Shown here in pieces: positions 1-5,809 of a DNA stretch of 7,187 bases. Every line of letters begins with the position of its first letter. Position 1 is the stretch's first letter. Under the pieces are notes generated by a model, which was given only the letters and a program-made list of their open reading frames with translations, was not told where the DNA came from and ran no database searches. The translations under genes were made by a program, and so were the position numbers. The stretch lies in assembly GCA_946479905.1 (NCBI GenBank), contig CAMLIA010000203.1:1-7187 (forward strand), written 5' to 3'. Origin of the DNA: an uncultured Frankiales bacterium. Its GTDB lineage: Bacteria; Actinomycetota; Actinomycetes; Mycobacteriales; SCTD01.

Positions 1-532
1 GGGCCTGGACCAGGTCGGTCGCCTCCCGGTCGTCGCCGAGCACCAGCACGTCGGTGTCCATCGAGTCGACGGCCTCGTCGAGCAGCAGCACGGCGCTGAC
101 GTGGTGGAACGCGGCCACGACGCGGCTCTCCGGCAGGACCTGCGCGGCCTGCTCGGCAGCGCTGCCCTCCGCCACGGGCAGGGCGTACGCCCCCTGCTTG
201 TCGAAGCCGAGCGGGTTGACGCAGTCCACGACCACCTTGCCCGCGAGGACCGGCGCGAGCTCCTCGAGCAGCTCCTTGTGGCCCTCCCACGGCACGGCCA
301 CCACCACCACGTCGCCCTTCGCCGCGGCGTCGGCGTTGGACGCGCCGCTCACGGTGCCGGGCAGCCCCACGGCCGCCGCCTCGGCGCGCTCGGCGGACCG
401 CGAGCCGAGGATCACGTCGTGACCCGCCATCGCGAACCGGCGCGCCAGCCCGCGGCCCTGCTCCCCGGTCCCGCCGAGCACGGCGAGGACGGCGGTCTCG
501 GGATCAGGAACGGCCACAGGAAGATCACTCAT
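1..532 (-). CDS. NADPH-dependent F420 reductase (F420H2:NADP oxidoreductase), partial: C-terminus outside window
   Basis: This enzyme would move hydride between reduced coenzyme F420 and NADP in the cytoplasm, linking the F420 pool to NADPH. The frame starts at ATG 532 and stays open to base 1, giving 177 codons; the family is usually a little over 200 residues, so about 40 C-terminal residues lie outside. An N-terminal Rossmann fold is visible: AVLGGTGEQGRGLARRF at residues 17-33 carries the glycine-rich NADP loop, and ILGSRS follows at the end of the second strand, where S and R fit the NADP 2'-phosphate. Later come DVVVVAVPW, the VVDCVNPLGF segment, and AFHHVSAVLL, all typical of the family. 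ATG 532 has no Shine-Dalgarno sequence (the bases upstream are pyrimidine-rich), so the start is uncertain; GTG at codon 6 is an alternative that keeps the whole Rossmann motif. It is divergent from the next gene. Family assignment is confident; physiological direction is not known from sequence. Confidence 0.9.
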   Translation of the reverse strand, partial: MSDLPVAVPDPETAVLAVLGGTGEQGRGLARRFAMAGHDVILGSRSAERAEAAAVGLPGTVSGASNADAAAKGDVVVVAVPWEGHKELLEELAPVLAGKVVVDCVNPLGFDKQGAYALPVAEGSAAEQAAQVLPESRVVAAFHHVSAVLLLDEAVDSMDTDVLVLGDDREATDLVQA

Positions 533-690
533 GAGGAAGGAGTCTGCCAACCTGCGTCGAAGATCGTTCACAGGGCCCGCTGCGAGAGTGGTGGGCCGCC
601 CCCGAAGTCGGGGGCCGGCGCCGGCAGGAGAAGTCCGGCAGGCGTCGAAAGCAGCCACAGCGGAAGAAAACGGACAGGAGTCACGGGGTC
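533..690. other. Divergent intergenic region without a recognisable sigma-70 promoter
   Basis: This spacer must hold the promoters of the F420 reductase (leftward) and the membrane protein (rightward). It contains no TA dinucleotide at all, so no TANNNT -10 box exists on either strand. The nearest leftward candidate is CAGACT (minus strand of 541-546), 8 nt before the ATG, with only a poor -35. Two palindromes occupy 598-624. A purine-rich stretch GAGGAAGGAG at 533-542 resembles a plus-strand ribosome site but has no suitable start codon after it. Confidence 0.6.
598..624. repeat. Two adjoining palindromes (hairpin GCCCCCG-AAGT-CGGGGGC, then CCGGCGCCGG)
   Basis: Bases 598-604 and 609-615 are perfect 7-bp complements around the tetraloop AAGT. 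Bases 615-624 (CCGGCGCCGG) form a 10-bp palindrome immediately after. They sit in the middle of a divergent spacer, so an operator or a 5'-leader structure is more likely than a terminator; no T-run follows on either strand. In DNA this GC-rich, short palindromes are common, so function is only inferred. Confidence 0.4.
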
Positions 691-1614
691 ATGGAAGAGC
701 AGCGCCGGCGTCTGCGCCGCCTGCGAGCGCAGCGTCCCCCCGTGCTGCCCGAGGTTCGCGAGAGCGCCGAGAGCGTGCTGCCGGACGTGCCGAGGGTCGG
801 CGCGCTCGACGCGCTGCTCCGGGAGATCGACAGCCTCCGGCTCACCCTCGAGACCGACCTCACCCTGGCCGCCGCCGCGGTCGAGAGCGGCGCGCCGCAG
901 GTCGCTGTCGACATCATCGACGGCGACCGTGACGGCGTGCGGGGCTTCGAGCAGCGGGCCCTGGGGCACCTGTCCGAGCTGGCCCGCCCGCGGCGCAGGT
1001 TCCGCGTGCCGGCCGCCCCGTTCGTCGCCGCGGCAGCGGTCGCCGGCTTCGTGCTCGGGGTCGTCCCCCACACCACCCCGGCGCCGACCGATGCCCAGAC
1101 GGTCAGCGCCGACTCCGCGACCGAGAGCCTCAACCAGCTCACGACGGCCGCGAGCAACGGCGAGACCGACGAGGCCATCCTGGCCGCCAACAGGATGCAC
1201 GCCCAGCTGCTGGCCGTGGTGGCCCAGGCCAAGACCGACCCCGCCGCCGCCCAGCAGGCCCTCGCGCTGCTGCGCGCCGAGCAGTTCGTGCTCGCCAACG
1301 CCGGCACCCACTCGGTCGCCCTGACACAGGCGCTCGCGGCCTCCCGCCAGCTCACCAGCCGCATCCTGCTCGTGCTGACGCGCGCCGCCGGCTCGCCGGC
1401 CCCGCACGGCGTGCCGCCCACGTTCACCGTCGTGGCCCCGTCGCCCGACCCGCGCACGACGAGCTCCCCGAAGCCGACGGCGACCGCGACGGCCTCGACG
1501 AAGCCCCAGCCGAAGCCGACCACGACGGCCGCGCCGCCGGTGACCCCGTCGCCCAGCCCGTCCGGATCGCCCTCGGGTCGCGGCGGGCTGCCGAGCTCGC
1601 CCGGCTTCGGCTAA
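691..1614 (+). CDS. Single-pass membrane protein of unknown function with Pro/Ser/Thr-rich tail
   Basis: I do not recognise a named family. The 307-residue product has an N-terminal cytoplasmic part of about 100 residues, beginning with an Arg-rich stretch (residues 5-15) and containing a likely helix rich in Asp/Glu and Leu around residues 38-66. A basic patch RPRRRFR (99-105) precedes one hydrophobic segment (about 106-126), so the N-terminus should be inside and the rest outside. Residues 135-233 form an Ala/Leu-rich, probably helical region. Residues 236-307 are low-complexity Pro, Ser and Thr with repeated KP pairs, typical of a cell-wall-spanning or flexible tail. There is no cysteine and no sortase signal. 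The layout (cytosolic domain, one membrane helix, extracellular domain) resembles anti-sigma-like or signalling anchors, but no zinc-binding anti-sigma motif is visible and no sigma gene is adjacent. ATG 691 has AGGAG at 676-680, a slightly long spacing of 10 nt. The exporter gene follows after 42 nt. Confidence 0.8.
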   Translation: MEEQRRRLRRLRAQRPPVLPEVRESAESVLPDVPRVGALDALLREIDSLRLTLETDLTLAAAAVESGAPQVAVDIIDGDRDGVRGFEQRALGHLSELARPRRRFRVPAAPFVAAAAVAGFVLGVVPHTTPAPTDAQTVSADSATESLNQLTTAASNGETDEAILAANRMHAQLLAVVAQAKTDPAAAQQALALLRAEQFVLANAGTHSVALTQALAASRQLTSRILLVLTRAAGSPAPHGVPPTFTVVAPSPDPRTTSSPKPTATATASTKPQPKPTTTAAPPVTPSPSPSGSPSGRGGLPSSPGFG

Positions 1615-1656
1615 CTCGCTGGACGCCGCCCCGGGCCTCTGCCACGGTGCGGCTGC

Positions 1657-2889
1657 GTGAGACTCCTGGTCGACACCGCTCCCCTGCGGCAGCACCGGGA
1701 CTTCCGCCTGCTCTGGGTCGCGCAGAGCGTCACGGCCCTCGGCAGCATGATCACCTACGTCGCGGTGCCCTACCAGCTCTACCGGCTCACCGGCTCCACC
1801 GCCGCGGTCGGCGCCCTGGGCGCGGTGGAGTTCGTCGCGATCCTGCTGACGGCCTTCGTCGGCGGCGCCCTCGCCGACGCGGTCGACCGCCGCTGGATGG
1901 TGCGCCTGACCGAGGGGCTGATGCTCTGCGGGTCGCTCCTGCTCCTCGGCAACGCCCTGCTCGACGAGCCCAGCGTCGCCGCGCTGTTCGTGCTGGTCTT
2001 CTTCCTCACCGTGGCGGACGCCCTGCAGCGGCCTTCGCTCGACGCGCTCCTGCCGCGACTCGTGCCGGTCGAGCAGCTGGTCCCGGCGGCGGCGCTCAAC
2101 AGCTTCCGGATGACCGCCGCGATGATCGCCGGCCCGGCCCTCGGTGGCCTGCTGATCTCCGCGAGCGGCGTGGCCTCGACGTACGCCGTGGACGTGCTGA
2201 CCTTCGCTGTGTCGCTCGTGGCGCTGTCGCGGATGCGGGCCGTGCCGCCACCGCCGGAGGCCCAGCCGCCGTCGGTGCGCAGGGTGCTGGAGGGCGTCCG
2301 GTACGCCCGGTCCCGCCCCGAGCTGATGGGGACCTACCTCGTCGACATGAACGCGATGTTCTTCGGCATGCCGAACGCGGTCTTCCCCGCGCTCGCCGTC
2401 GGCTTCGGCGGTCCGGCCGCGCTGGGCCTGCTCTACAGCGCCCCGGCCGTCGGCGCGCTCGTCGCCTCGGCCACGAGCGGCTGGACGCACCACGTGCACC
2501 GGCACGGGCTGGCCGTGCTGTGGGCAGCGGGGCTCTGGGGCGCCGCCATCCTGCTGGTCGGGCTGTCGCCGTGGCTGTGGGCCGCGCTGCTGTTCCTCGC
2601 CCTCGCCGGCGCCGCCGACATGGTGAGCGGGGTCTTCCGGATGACCATCTGGAACACGACGATCCCCGACCACCTCCGTGGCCGGCTGGCCGGGATCGAG
2701 CTGATCAGCTACTCGACCGGGCCCACCCTGGGCAACGTCGAGGCCGGCGGGGTCGCAGCCCTCACGTCGCCGCGCTTCTCGGTCGGTCTCGGTGGCGTGC
2801 TCTGCGTGGCAGGGACGCTGGCCCTGGCGGTGGCGCTGCCGGCCTTCCGGCAGTACGACGCCAGGTCAGGCCAGCTCGAAGCGCACTGA
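1657..2889 (+). CDS. MFS exporter, EntS/MFS_3-type
   Basis: A 410-residue inner-membrane secondary transporter, the normal length for a 12-helix major facilitator. The N-terminal RDFRLLWVAQSVTALGSMI is typical of the EntS-like (enterobactin exporter) branch, which includes many drug and siderophore efflux proteins. The loop GGALADAVDRR (69-79) is the MFS motif-A equivalent between helices 2 and 3. IPDHLRGRLAG (336-346) is the matching loop of the second half, again typical of this branch. A polar Pro-rich central loop (about 193-222) divides the two six-helix halves. The substrate cannot be read from sequence, and no siderophore or antibiotic biosynthesis genes are in view. GTG 1657 is the first possible start after an in-frame stop (the TAA of the upstream gene is in the same frame). 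It lacks a clear Shine-Dalgarno sequence, and the 42-bp gap contains no TA step, so co-transcription with the upstream gene is likely. The 3' end overlaps the convergent ribonuclease gene by 24 bp. Confidence 0.93.
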   Translation: MRLLVDTAPLRQHRDFRLLWVAQSVTALGSMITYVAVPYQLYRLTGSTAAVGALGAVEFVAILLTAFVGGALADAVDRRWMVRLTEGLMLCGSLLLLGNALLDEPSVAALFVLVFFLTVADALQRPSLDALLPRLVPVEQLVPAAALNSFRMTAAMIAGPALGGLLISASGVASTYAVDVLTFAVSLVALSRMRAVPPPPEAQPPSVRRVLEGVRYARSRPELMGTYLVDMNAMFFGMPNAVFPALAVGFGGPAALGLLYSAPAVGALVASATSGWTHHVHRHGLAVLWAAGLWGAAILLVGLSPWLWAALLFLALAGAADMVSGVFRMTIWNTTIPDHLRGRLAGIELISYSTGPTLGNVEAGGVAALTSPRFSVGLGGVLCVAGTLALAVALPAFRQYDARSGQLEAH

Positions 2890-4263
2890 CCTCGACAGCG
2901 GGTCGGCGGCCGTGAGCCGGACCTGGACCGCCTTCCCGAGCGGCGGGTCCGTCGCCTCGAGCTTGCCGCGCACGGCCGGGTTGCCGAGCTGCACCGTGCC
3001 GCTGTGCTCGTTGGCCTCCACGACCACAGCCGCGAAGGTCTCCCCCACCCGGTGCTGCAGGACCATCGCCTCGGCGAGGTCGACCACGGCCCGGTCCAGG
3101 GCGTGGGCGCGCTGGTCCGCGGCTGCCATCTCCTCGGGCAGCCGGGGCAGCGCCTCCCTGGCCCACCCCGGCACCGGGGTCCCGGCGCACAGCGCCAGGC
3201 AGACCTCACCGACGTAGCGGTCGGCGAGCCGGCGCAGCGGTGCGGTGCAGTGGGCGTACGGCGCGGCCACCGCGCTGTGCACCGTCACCGCGGGCGGCGC
3301 GCCGTCGAACGCGGTGTAGCCGGCGCCGCGCAGCAGCCGGGTCGCCAGCGTCAGCAGGGCAGCGTTCGCCGGGACGGCCGGGTCGAGGGCGCTCAGGACG
3401 TCGCCGTAGCTCTGGTCCTGCGGCCAGCTGACCCCGAGCGCCTGCGCGCTGCGGCGCAGGCTGGCGACGGCGTCCGCGGGCGGGGTGGGCAGGGTGCGGA
3501 GCAGCCCCACCCCGCCGTCGAGCATGAGGCGGGCAGCAGCCATGCCGGTGAGCAGGCTGATCTGCGCGTTCCACTGCTCGCACGGCAGCGGGACCCGGTA
3601 GGAGAGCGCCCCGTCGGGACCCACCTCCTGCTCCAGGCTCGGCAGGTCGACCGCCCCCCGCTGCCGGGCGAGCGCCAGCCGCTTGCGGCCGATCTCCCCG
3701 AGCAGCACCAGGTCGGGGGTGGCCGTCCCGGCGTCGAGGTCGCGCTGCACCCCCTCGTAGTCCAGCTTCCGTCGCGACCGCACCAGCGCCCGGGTGACGC
3801 GGGTGCTCGTCAGGTTGGCGTCACCGTCGAGCTGCAGCTCCCACACCAGGGCCGGCCGGTCCTGGTCCGGCAGCAGGCTCGCGTGGTCCTCGCTCAGGAC
3901 CGGCGGGTGCAGCGGCGACCGGCGGTCCGGGGCGTAGAGGGTCTCGCCCCGGCGGTGCGCCTCCGCGTCCACGGCACCGCCCGGACGGACGAACGCGGCG
4001 ACGTCAGCGATGGCGTAGAGCACCTGGTAGCCGCCGGCAGTCGTCGACAGCGCCATGGCCTGGTCCAGGTCGACGCTGCCCGCCGGGTCGATCGTGAGGA
4101 ACGGCACGTCGGTGCGGTCGGTGTCGGGCAGGGCGGGTGCGGCCGCTGCGGCCTCGGCCTCGGCGAGCACCTCGGGCGGGAAGTCCCCGGGCACCTCGAG
4201 CTCCGTGCGCAGGGCGTCCCACCCCGGGACCGGCGTGGGCAGGCGGTAGCGGGGACTCGGCAC
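2866..4263 (-). CDS. RNB-domain ribonuclease (RNase II/R family), short actinobacterial form
   Basis: A predicted processive 3'-to-5' exoribonuclease of 465 residues. E. coli RNase II has 644; the two N-terminal cold-shock (OB) domains are absent here, and the catalytic RNB domain begins near residue 55. The metal-binding motif reads TIDPAGSVDLDQA (57-69). D59, D65 and D67 match catalytic aspartates D201, D207 and D209 of E. coli RNase II, but the fourth position (D210) is Gln68. The conserved downstream block is HCTAPLRRLADRYV (338-351), where R344/R345 correspond to the Arg that contacts the scissile phosphate. Residues about 405-465 form a beta-rich S1-like tail. RNA turnover is the likely role; the precise substrates are unknown. 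GTG 4263 has no Shine-Dalgarno sequence but lies 7 nt after a minus-strand TAGAGT box, which fits a leaderless mRNA. The gene is divergent from the alcohol dehydrogenase across 23 bp, and its last 24 bp overlap the exporter gene. Confidence 0.92.
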   Translation of the reverse strand: MPSPRYRLPTPVPGWDALRTELEVPGDFPPEVLAEAEAAAAAPALPDTDRTDVPFLTIDPAGSVDLDQAMALSTTAGGYQVLYAIADVAAFVRPGGAVDAEAHRRGETLYAPDRRSPLHPPVLSEDHASLLPDQDRPALVWELQLDGDANLTSTRVTRALVRSRRKLDYEGVQRDLDAGTATPDLVLLGEIGRKRLALARQRGAVDLPSLEQEVGPDGALSYRVPLPCEQWNAQISLLTGMAAARLMLDGGVGLLRTLPTPPADAVASLRRSAQALGVSWPQDQSYGDVLSALDPAVPANAALLTLATRLLRGAGYTAFDGAPPAVTVHSAVAAPYAHCTAPLRRLADRYVGEVCLALCAGTPVPGWAREALPRLPEEMAAADQRAHALDRAVVDLAEAMVLQHRVGETFAAVVVEANEHSGTVQLGNPAVRGKLEATDPPLGKAVQVRLTAADPLSRSVRFELA

Positions 4264-4268
4264 CCGTT

Positions 4269-4282
4269 GGACTCTAGAGTCC
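4269..4282. promoter_or_regulatory. Symmetric bidirectional promoter: 14-bp palindrome with TAGAGT on both strands
   Basis: GGACTCTAGAGTCC is a perfect 14-bp palindrome inside a 23-bp divergent spacer. On the plus strand TAGAGT (4275-4280) is followed by 6 nt and then GTG 4287. On the minus strand TAGAGT (4276 down to 4271) is followed by 7 nt and then GTG 4263. TAGAGT fits the actinobacterial -10 consensus TAGRRT, and 6-7 nt is the normal distance from a -10 box to the transcription start, so both mRNAs should begin at or next to their start codon. The -35 regions are weak: rightward GGGACT at 4252-4257 with a 17-bp spacer keeps only the GAC core, and leftward nothing convincing appears. A repressor operator at the same palindrome is possible as well. 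Confidence 0.7.
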
Positions 4283-4286
4283 TGCC

Positions 4287-5288
4287 GTGCGCGCGGTGGT
4301 GTACGACGAGTTCAGGGGTCCGCTGTCGGTGCGGGACGTCCCTGACCCGGAGCCGCCCTCCGGCGGCGTGCTGGTCCGGGTCGAGGCGACCGGTGTGTGC
4401 CGCAGCGACTGGCACGGCTGGCAGGGCCACGACGCCGACATCGCCGTCCTGCCGCACGTGCCGGGTCACGAGCTCGCAGGCACCGTCGCGGCGGTCGGTG
4501 CGGGCGTCACGCGCTGGTCGGTCGGGGACCGCGTCACGGTGCCCTTCGTCAACGCGTGCGGCGGCTGCGAGCAGTGCGCCGAGGGCAACGGCCAGGTCTG
4601 CCCGCACCAGCGGCAGCCGGGGTTCACGCACTGGGGCTCCTTCGCCGAGCTCGTCGCGCTGCACGCCGCCGACGTCAACCTCGTCGCGCTGCCGGACGCC
4701 ATGTCCGCGGTGACCGCTGCCTCGCTCGGTTGCCGGTTCGCCACGTCGTACCGGGCCGTGGCCTCGGTGGCGCGGGTGCAGCCCGGCGAGCGCGTCATCG
4801 TCTTCGGCGCCGGAGGCGTCGGGCTGTCCGCCGTGCAAATCGCCGTCGCCCTCGGAGCGGTCGTCGCGGTCGTCGACCCGAACCCCGCCGCGGTCGAGCT
4901 CGCCCGGTCGATGGGGGCCGTGGACGCGGTGGAGTCGCCGCACGTGACGATCGACGCCATCGGCGACCCTCGGGTGGTCGAGCAGGCGGTCGGGCTGCTG
5001 CGCCCGCGCGGCCGGCACGTCCAGGTCGGGCTGCTGCCCGGGGAGCAGCCCGCGATCCCGATGGGCCGCGTGCTGGCCCTGGAGCTGCAGGTGCTGGGCA
5101 GCCACGGGATGGCGGCCCACGAGTACCCGCCGATGCTGTCGCTCGTGGCGTCCGGGGCGTTGCGGCCGGACCTCCTCGTGGCGAGGACGGTCGGGCTGGA
5201 GGAGGCCGGCCGGGCACTGAGCGAGGTCGGTCGCGAGCCCGGCATGACGATCGTCGAACCTCAGGGGCCTCCCGCGCGTCTCACCTGA
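4287..5288 (+). CDS. Zinc-dependent alcohol dehydrogenase (medium-chain dehydrogenase/reductase)
   Basis: A cytoplasmic NAD(P)-dependent oxidoreductase interconverting an alcohol and its aldehyde or ketone; the substrate is unknown. The N-terminal GroES-like domain carries the catalytic zinc ligands C38 (GVCRSDWHGW), H61-E62 (PGHELAG) and C149 (SLGCRFATSYRAV). The structural zinc site is C91, C94, C97 and C105 in the segment starting CGGCEQC. The nucleotide-binding domain has GAGGVGL (174-180) and an acidic D197 at the end of the next strand (VVAVVDP), which favours NAD over NADP. At 333 residues it is short for the family (usually about 345). The missing part is after residue 210: family members normally have about 20 more residues between the GA-A-V strand and the D-A-G segment, here compressed to AVDAVESPHVTIDAIG. 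GTG 4287 has no Shine-Dalgarno sequence and lies 6 nt behind a TAGAGT box, so it is probably translated from a leaderless transcript. A strong hairpin starts 2 nt after its stop codon. Confidence 0.94.
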   Translation: MRAVVYDEFRGPLSVRDVPDPEPPSGGVLVRVEATGVCRSDWHGWQGHDADIAVLPHVPGHELAGTVAAVGAGVTRWSVGDRVTVPFVNACGGCEQCAEGNGQVCPHQRQPGFTHWGSFAELVALHAADVNLVALPDAMSAVTAASLGCRFATSYRAVASVARVQPGERVIVFGAGGVGLSAVQIAVALGAVVAVVDPNPAAVELARSMGAVDAVESPHVTIDAIGDPRVVEQAVGLLRPRGRHVQVGLLPGEQPAIPMGRVLALELQVLGSHGMAAHEYPPMLSLVASGALRPDLLVARTVGLEEAGRALSEVGREPGMTIVEPQGPPARLT

Positions 5289-5289
5289 T

Positions 5290-5325
5290 GACGGTCCCGC
5301 TGAGCCACACCTCAGCGGGGCCGTC
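5290..5325 (+). terminator. Strong hairpin after the alcohol dehydrogenase, likely terminator without U-tract
   Basis: Bases 5290-5304 and 5311-5325 pair over 15 bp around the 6-nt loop CCACAC. The core CCCGCTGAG/CTCAGCGGG is perfect. The only irregular pair, T5295 with G5320, is a U-G wobble in the plus-strand transcript but an A-C mismatch in the opposite one, so the structure is best suited to rightward RNA. It begins one base after the dehydrogenase stop. No T-run follows, as is common for actinobacterial terminators. Confidence 0.65.
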
Positions 5326-5382
5326 CAGCGTGATGTCGCGATCCCGCCAGCCATCGACGGAGCACCGCCGCAGGCTGTGTGC

Positions 5383-5805
5383 ATGAGGATCACCGGACTG
5401 CCCGCTCCCCTGAGCACCACCACGGCGACGCGCACGGTCGCCGACGCGCCGCACGCCTACCCGTGCCGGCGCTGCCTCACCGACGCCGAGCCGGGTGAGG
5501 CGGTGCTGCTCGTGTCCTACGACCCGTGGACCGTCGCCTCGCCCTACCGACAGCCCGGGCCGGTGTTCGTGCACGAGGACACGTGCCCGACCGCGTCGGT
5601 GCCGGAGCTGCCCGAGCAGCAGCGCCGTCGGCTGCTCTCGGTGCGCGCCTTCGACGCCGACGGCCTGGCCCGGAAGGCCTTCGTGGCGCACGGCTCGGAC
5701 CTCGACCTCGATCGGGTGCTCGCCGACCCGGAGGTCAGCTTCGTGCACCTGCACAACGCCGGACCGGGCTGCTTCGCGGCCCGCGTCGACCGAGACGAGC
5801 CGTAG
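5383..5805 (+). CDS. DUF1203 family protein of unknown function
   Basis: A small (140-residue) soluble protein matching the DUF1203 pattern, whose biochemical role is not known to me. Recognisable blocks are an N-terminal RITGLP, then PCRRCLTDAEPGE (27-39), VLLVSYDPW (41-49), SPYRQPGPVFVHEDTC (53-68), RAFDADGLA (88-96) and the C-terminal HNAGPGCFAARV (124-135). C28, C31 and C68 plus H64 might suggest a metal site, but I cannot support that from family knowledge. I chose ATG 5383 because AGG at 5372-5374 sits 8 nt ahead and the family commonly begins with a short stretch before RITGLP; GTG 5377, two codons earlier, is the alternative. The 57 bp between the upstream hairpin and the start contain no TA step, so the promoter is not evident and read-through from the dehydrogenase is possible. 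The stop lies 4 bp from that of the convergent gene. Confidence 0.87.
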   Translation: MRITGLPAPLSTTTATRTVADAPHAYPCRRCLTDAEPGEAVLLVSYDPWTVASPYRQPGPVFVHEDTCPTASVPELPEQQRRRLLSVRAFDADGLARKAFVAHGSDLDLDRVLADPEVSFVHLHNAGPGCFAARVDRDEP

Positions 5806-5809
5806 GACC

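Noticed and set aside
54..422. A 122-codon plus-strand frame near the left edge
   Set aside because: It is antisense to the F420 reductase, which has a clear Rossmann motif and family blocks. The Ser/Ala/Thr-rich translation is a shadow.
1450..1600. Repetitive DNA in the tail of the membrane protein gene (for example CCGAAGCCGAC twice)
   Set aside because: This is the coding consequence of a low-complexity Pro/Thr/Ser/Lys tail, not a tandem repeat array or CRISPR.
1615..1656. Possible terminator or promoter between the membrane protein and the exporter
   Set aside because: No hairpin with a meaningful stem and no TA-containing -10 box is present in these 42 bp, so I treat the two genes as one transcription unit.
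568..2673. A 701-codon open frame on the minus strand
   Set aside because: It is an Arg/Gly/His-rich shadow of the membrane-protein and exporter genes, and has no recognisable domain. Long antisense frames are expected in DNA with strong G/C bias at third positions.
1647..2915. A 422-codon plus-strand frame starting 10 nt before the exporter
   Set aside because: It is the Arg-rich alternative frame of the exporter, without hydrophobic segments. The exporter frame has membrane helices and both family loop motifs.
3004..4713. A 569-codon open frame on the plus strand
   Set aside because: It is antisense to the RNB ribonuclease and then continues out of frame through the dehydrogenase. It has shadow-type composition and no domain.
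3894..5435. A 513-codon open frame on the minus strand
   Set aside because: It lies antisense to the dehydrogenase and then out of frame in the ribonuclease. Both real genes have intact catalytic motifs in their own frames.
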